Notes under the pieces: generated by a model | Database searches by the model: none | What the model saw: the letters and a program-made list of their open reading frames with translations, nothing else | Told to the model about the DNA's origin: nothing | Origin: Planctomycetota bacterium | GTDB taxonomy: Bacteria; Planctomycetota; GCA-002687715; DRQF01 | DNA length: 7,458 bases | Direction of reading: 5' to 3' | Assembly: GCA_024275615.1 (NCBI GenBank) | Contig: JAJRYU010000541.1 | Span: 1 to 7,458 of the forward strand | Shown here: one piece after another, positions 6,527 through 7,458 of the stretch | Position numbering within the stretch: position 1 is the stretch's first letter | How the letters are laid out: every line of letters begins with the position of its first letter | Position numbers and translations under genes: made by a program

Positions 6527-7458
6527 TTATGCTCCCAGCTCGGAGAAGAGTTGTTTGGCGATGACTAGTTTTTGCACTTCGGTGGTCCCTTCGTAGAGCT
6601 CGCTTACGCGACAATCTCTGAGGAATCGTTCTGCCATATCGTCGTCTCTCACACCCAAGTCGCCGAGCAACTCGCAGACTTCTCGGCAAACATCATTGCC
6701 CATTTGCGAGGCGAAGAGTTTGGCCATGGACGCTTCTTTGATGTGTGCTTCGTCCGCGTCTCGAAGAACTGCGGCCCTCAAGGCCAAGAGACGCGCGGCG
6801 TCAATTCTGGTCGCCATATCCGATAGTCGAAATTGAACCACTTGGCTTTTTGCCATGGATTGACCGTCGCGACGAAGAGAACCGACGGTCTTCAGGGCGT
6901 GTTCGAATGCTGCGCGGGCCACACCGATGGCCTGAACGGCAATGCCAATGCGCCCACCATTGAGAAGATCCATGGCAATGTTGAATCCACGGCCACGTTC
7001 GCCAAGGAGATGGCCTCTTGGTACTCTCACGTCTTTTAGGAAGACCGCCACAGTGCTACTGGCTCGGATCCCGAGTTTGGGCTCTCGCTTGCCAAAGGTC
7101 ACCCCTTCAGTTGTCTCGAAATCGACGACAAAGGCGCTAATCGCTTTGGGACCTCTCACGTCTGGATCTTGTTCTGTGCGGGCGAAGACGATTCCAAGAC
7201 GCGCTTCATCAGCTGATGTGATCCACATCTTGTCGCCGTTGATGACAAAACTGTCGCCATCCTCCACAGCGGTTGTCTTTAATGATGCTGCATCACTGCC
7301 GGCTCCAGGTTCAGTGAGAAGGTAAGCCCCCAACCAAGCGCCACTCGCAACTTGTGGCAAGTAAGCTTCTTGGAGGGCATGGGAGGCATATTTTTTCATC
7401 GGCGTCGACATGAGGGAGTTATGTACACTCACAGTCACGTGAGTACTGGCACAGGCGG
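6527..7458 (-). CDS. Acyl-CoA dehydrogenase, catalytic-type subunit, N-terminus cut by right window edge
   Basis: This flavoenzyme oxidises acyl-CoA to trans-2-enoyl-CoA and passes electrons to electron-transfer flavoprotein. The frame is open through the right edge: residues ACASTHVTVSVHNS at the edge match the family interior, so roughly the first 80 residues are outside. The GTG at 7436-7438 is internal, not the start. Flavin-side motifs are intact: LLTEPGAGSD, then MWITSAD, and the catalytic glutamate in ELYEGTTEVQ (Glu codon 6590-6592). The elements that contact the neighbouring subunit's FAD are not: in a gap-free comparison with MCAD, the R281 and F284 positions are Leu and Asp (SLRRDGQ), and the Q349/G353 positions are Glu and Asp (ELLGDLG). 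It ends 6 bases before the partner gene. The pattern fits the catalytic half of a heteromeric dehydrogenase. Substrate cannot be told from sequence. Confidence 0.93.
   Translation of the reverse strand, partial: ACASTHVTVSVHNSLMSTPMKKYASHALQEAYLPQVASGAWLGAYLLTEPGAGSDAASLKTTAVEDGDSFVINGDKMWITSADEARLGIVFARTEQDPDVRGPKAISAFVVDFETTEGVTFGKREPKLGIRASSTVAVFLKDVRVPRGHLLGERGRGFNIAMDLLNGGRIGIAVQAIGVARAAFEHALKTVGSLRRDGQSMAKSQVVQFRLSDMATRIDAARLLALRAAVLRDADEAHIKEASMAKLFASQMGNDVCREVCELLGDLGVRDDDMAERFLRDCRVSELYEGTTEVQKLVIAKQLFSELGA

Noticed and set aside
7436..7438. GTG as start codon of the right-hand dehydrogenase
   Set aside because: The frame continues upstream to the window edge with family-typical residues (ACASTH), so the GTG is an internal valine.

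Overview
This is bacterial chromosomal DNA with tightly packed genes and roughly balanced base composition by eye. It looks like part of a fatty-acid (acyl-CoA) beta-oxidation region from an aerobic heterotroph. Nothing fixes the lineage: all proteins belong to widespread families, and there are no mobile elements, tRNAs, rRNAs or CRISPR arrays.

Layout, left to right. (1) Bases 1-3207 hold a four-gene minus-strand operon. In transcription order it encodes a full-length thiolase (2014-3207), a small cytoplasmic cyclophilin-type peptidyl-prolyl isomerase (1509-1970), an enoyl-CoA hydratase (703-1497) and a second, different thiolase whose C-terminal half runs off the left edge (1-699). The last three genes are separated by only 3-11 bases. 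(2) A 125-base divergent spacer (3208-3332) leads into the plus-strand gene for ribonuclease Z (rnz, 3333-4250), the tRNA 3'-end processing enzyme. (3) A 150-base convergent spacer separates rnz from a minus-strand metallo-beta-lactamase-fold protein (4401-5258), which has lost two of its canonical metal ligands and appears to have its own promoter. (4) Bases 5393-7458 hold two adjacent minus-strand acyl-CoA dehydrogenase genes, 6 bases apart. The upstream one (6527-7458) enters from the right edge and lacks its N-terminus.

How the genes work together. The acyl-CoA dehydrogenases would make the 2-enoyl-CoA, the hydratase would hydrate it, and the thiolases would cleave the 3-ketoacyl-CoA. The 3-hydroxyacyl-CoA dehydrogenase and the electron-transfer flavoprotein are not in the window.

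The most interesting point is that the two dehydrogenases have complementary active-site losses. The upstream protein keeps the flavin-ring motifs and the catalytic glutamate but has lost the Arg/Phe and Gln/GGxG elements that hold the neighbouring subunit's FAD. The downstream protein shows the reverse. This predicts an obligate heteromeric enzyme with composite FAD sites, like the alpha2beta2 FadE pairs of mycobacterial steroid catabolism. The second oddity is the HxHxSA metal motif in the metallo-beta-lactamase-fold protein.
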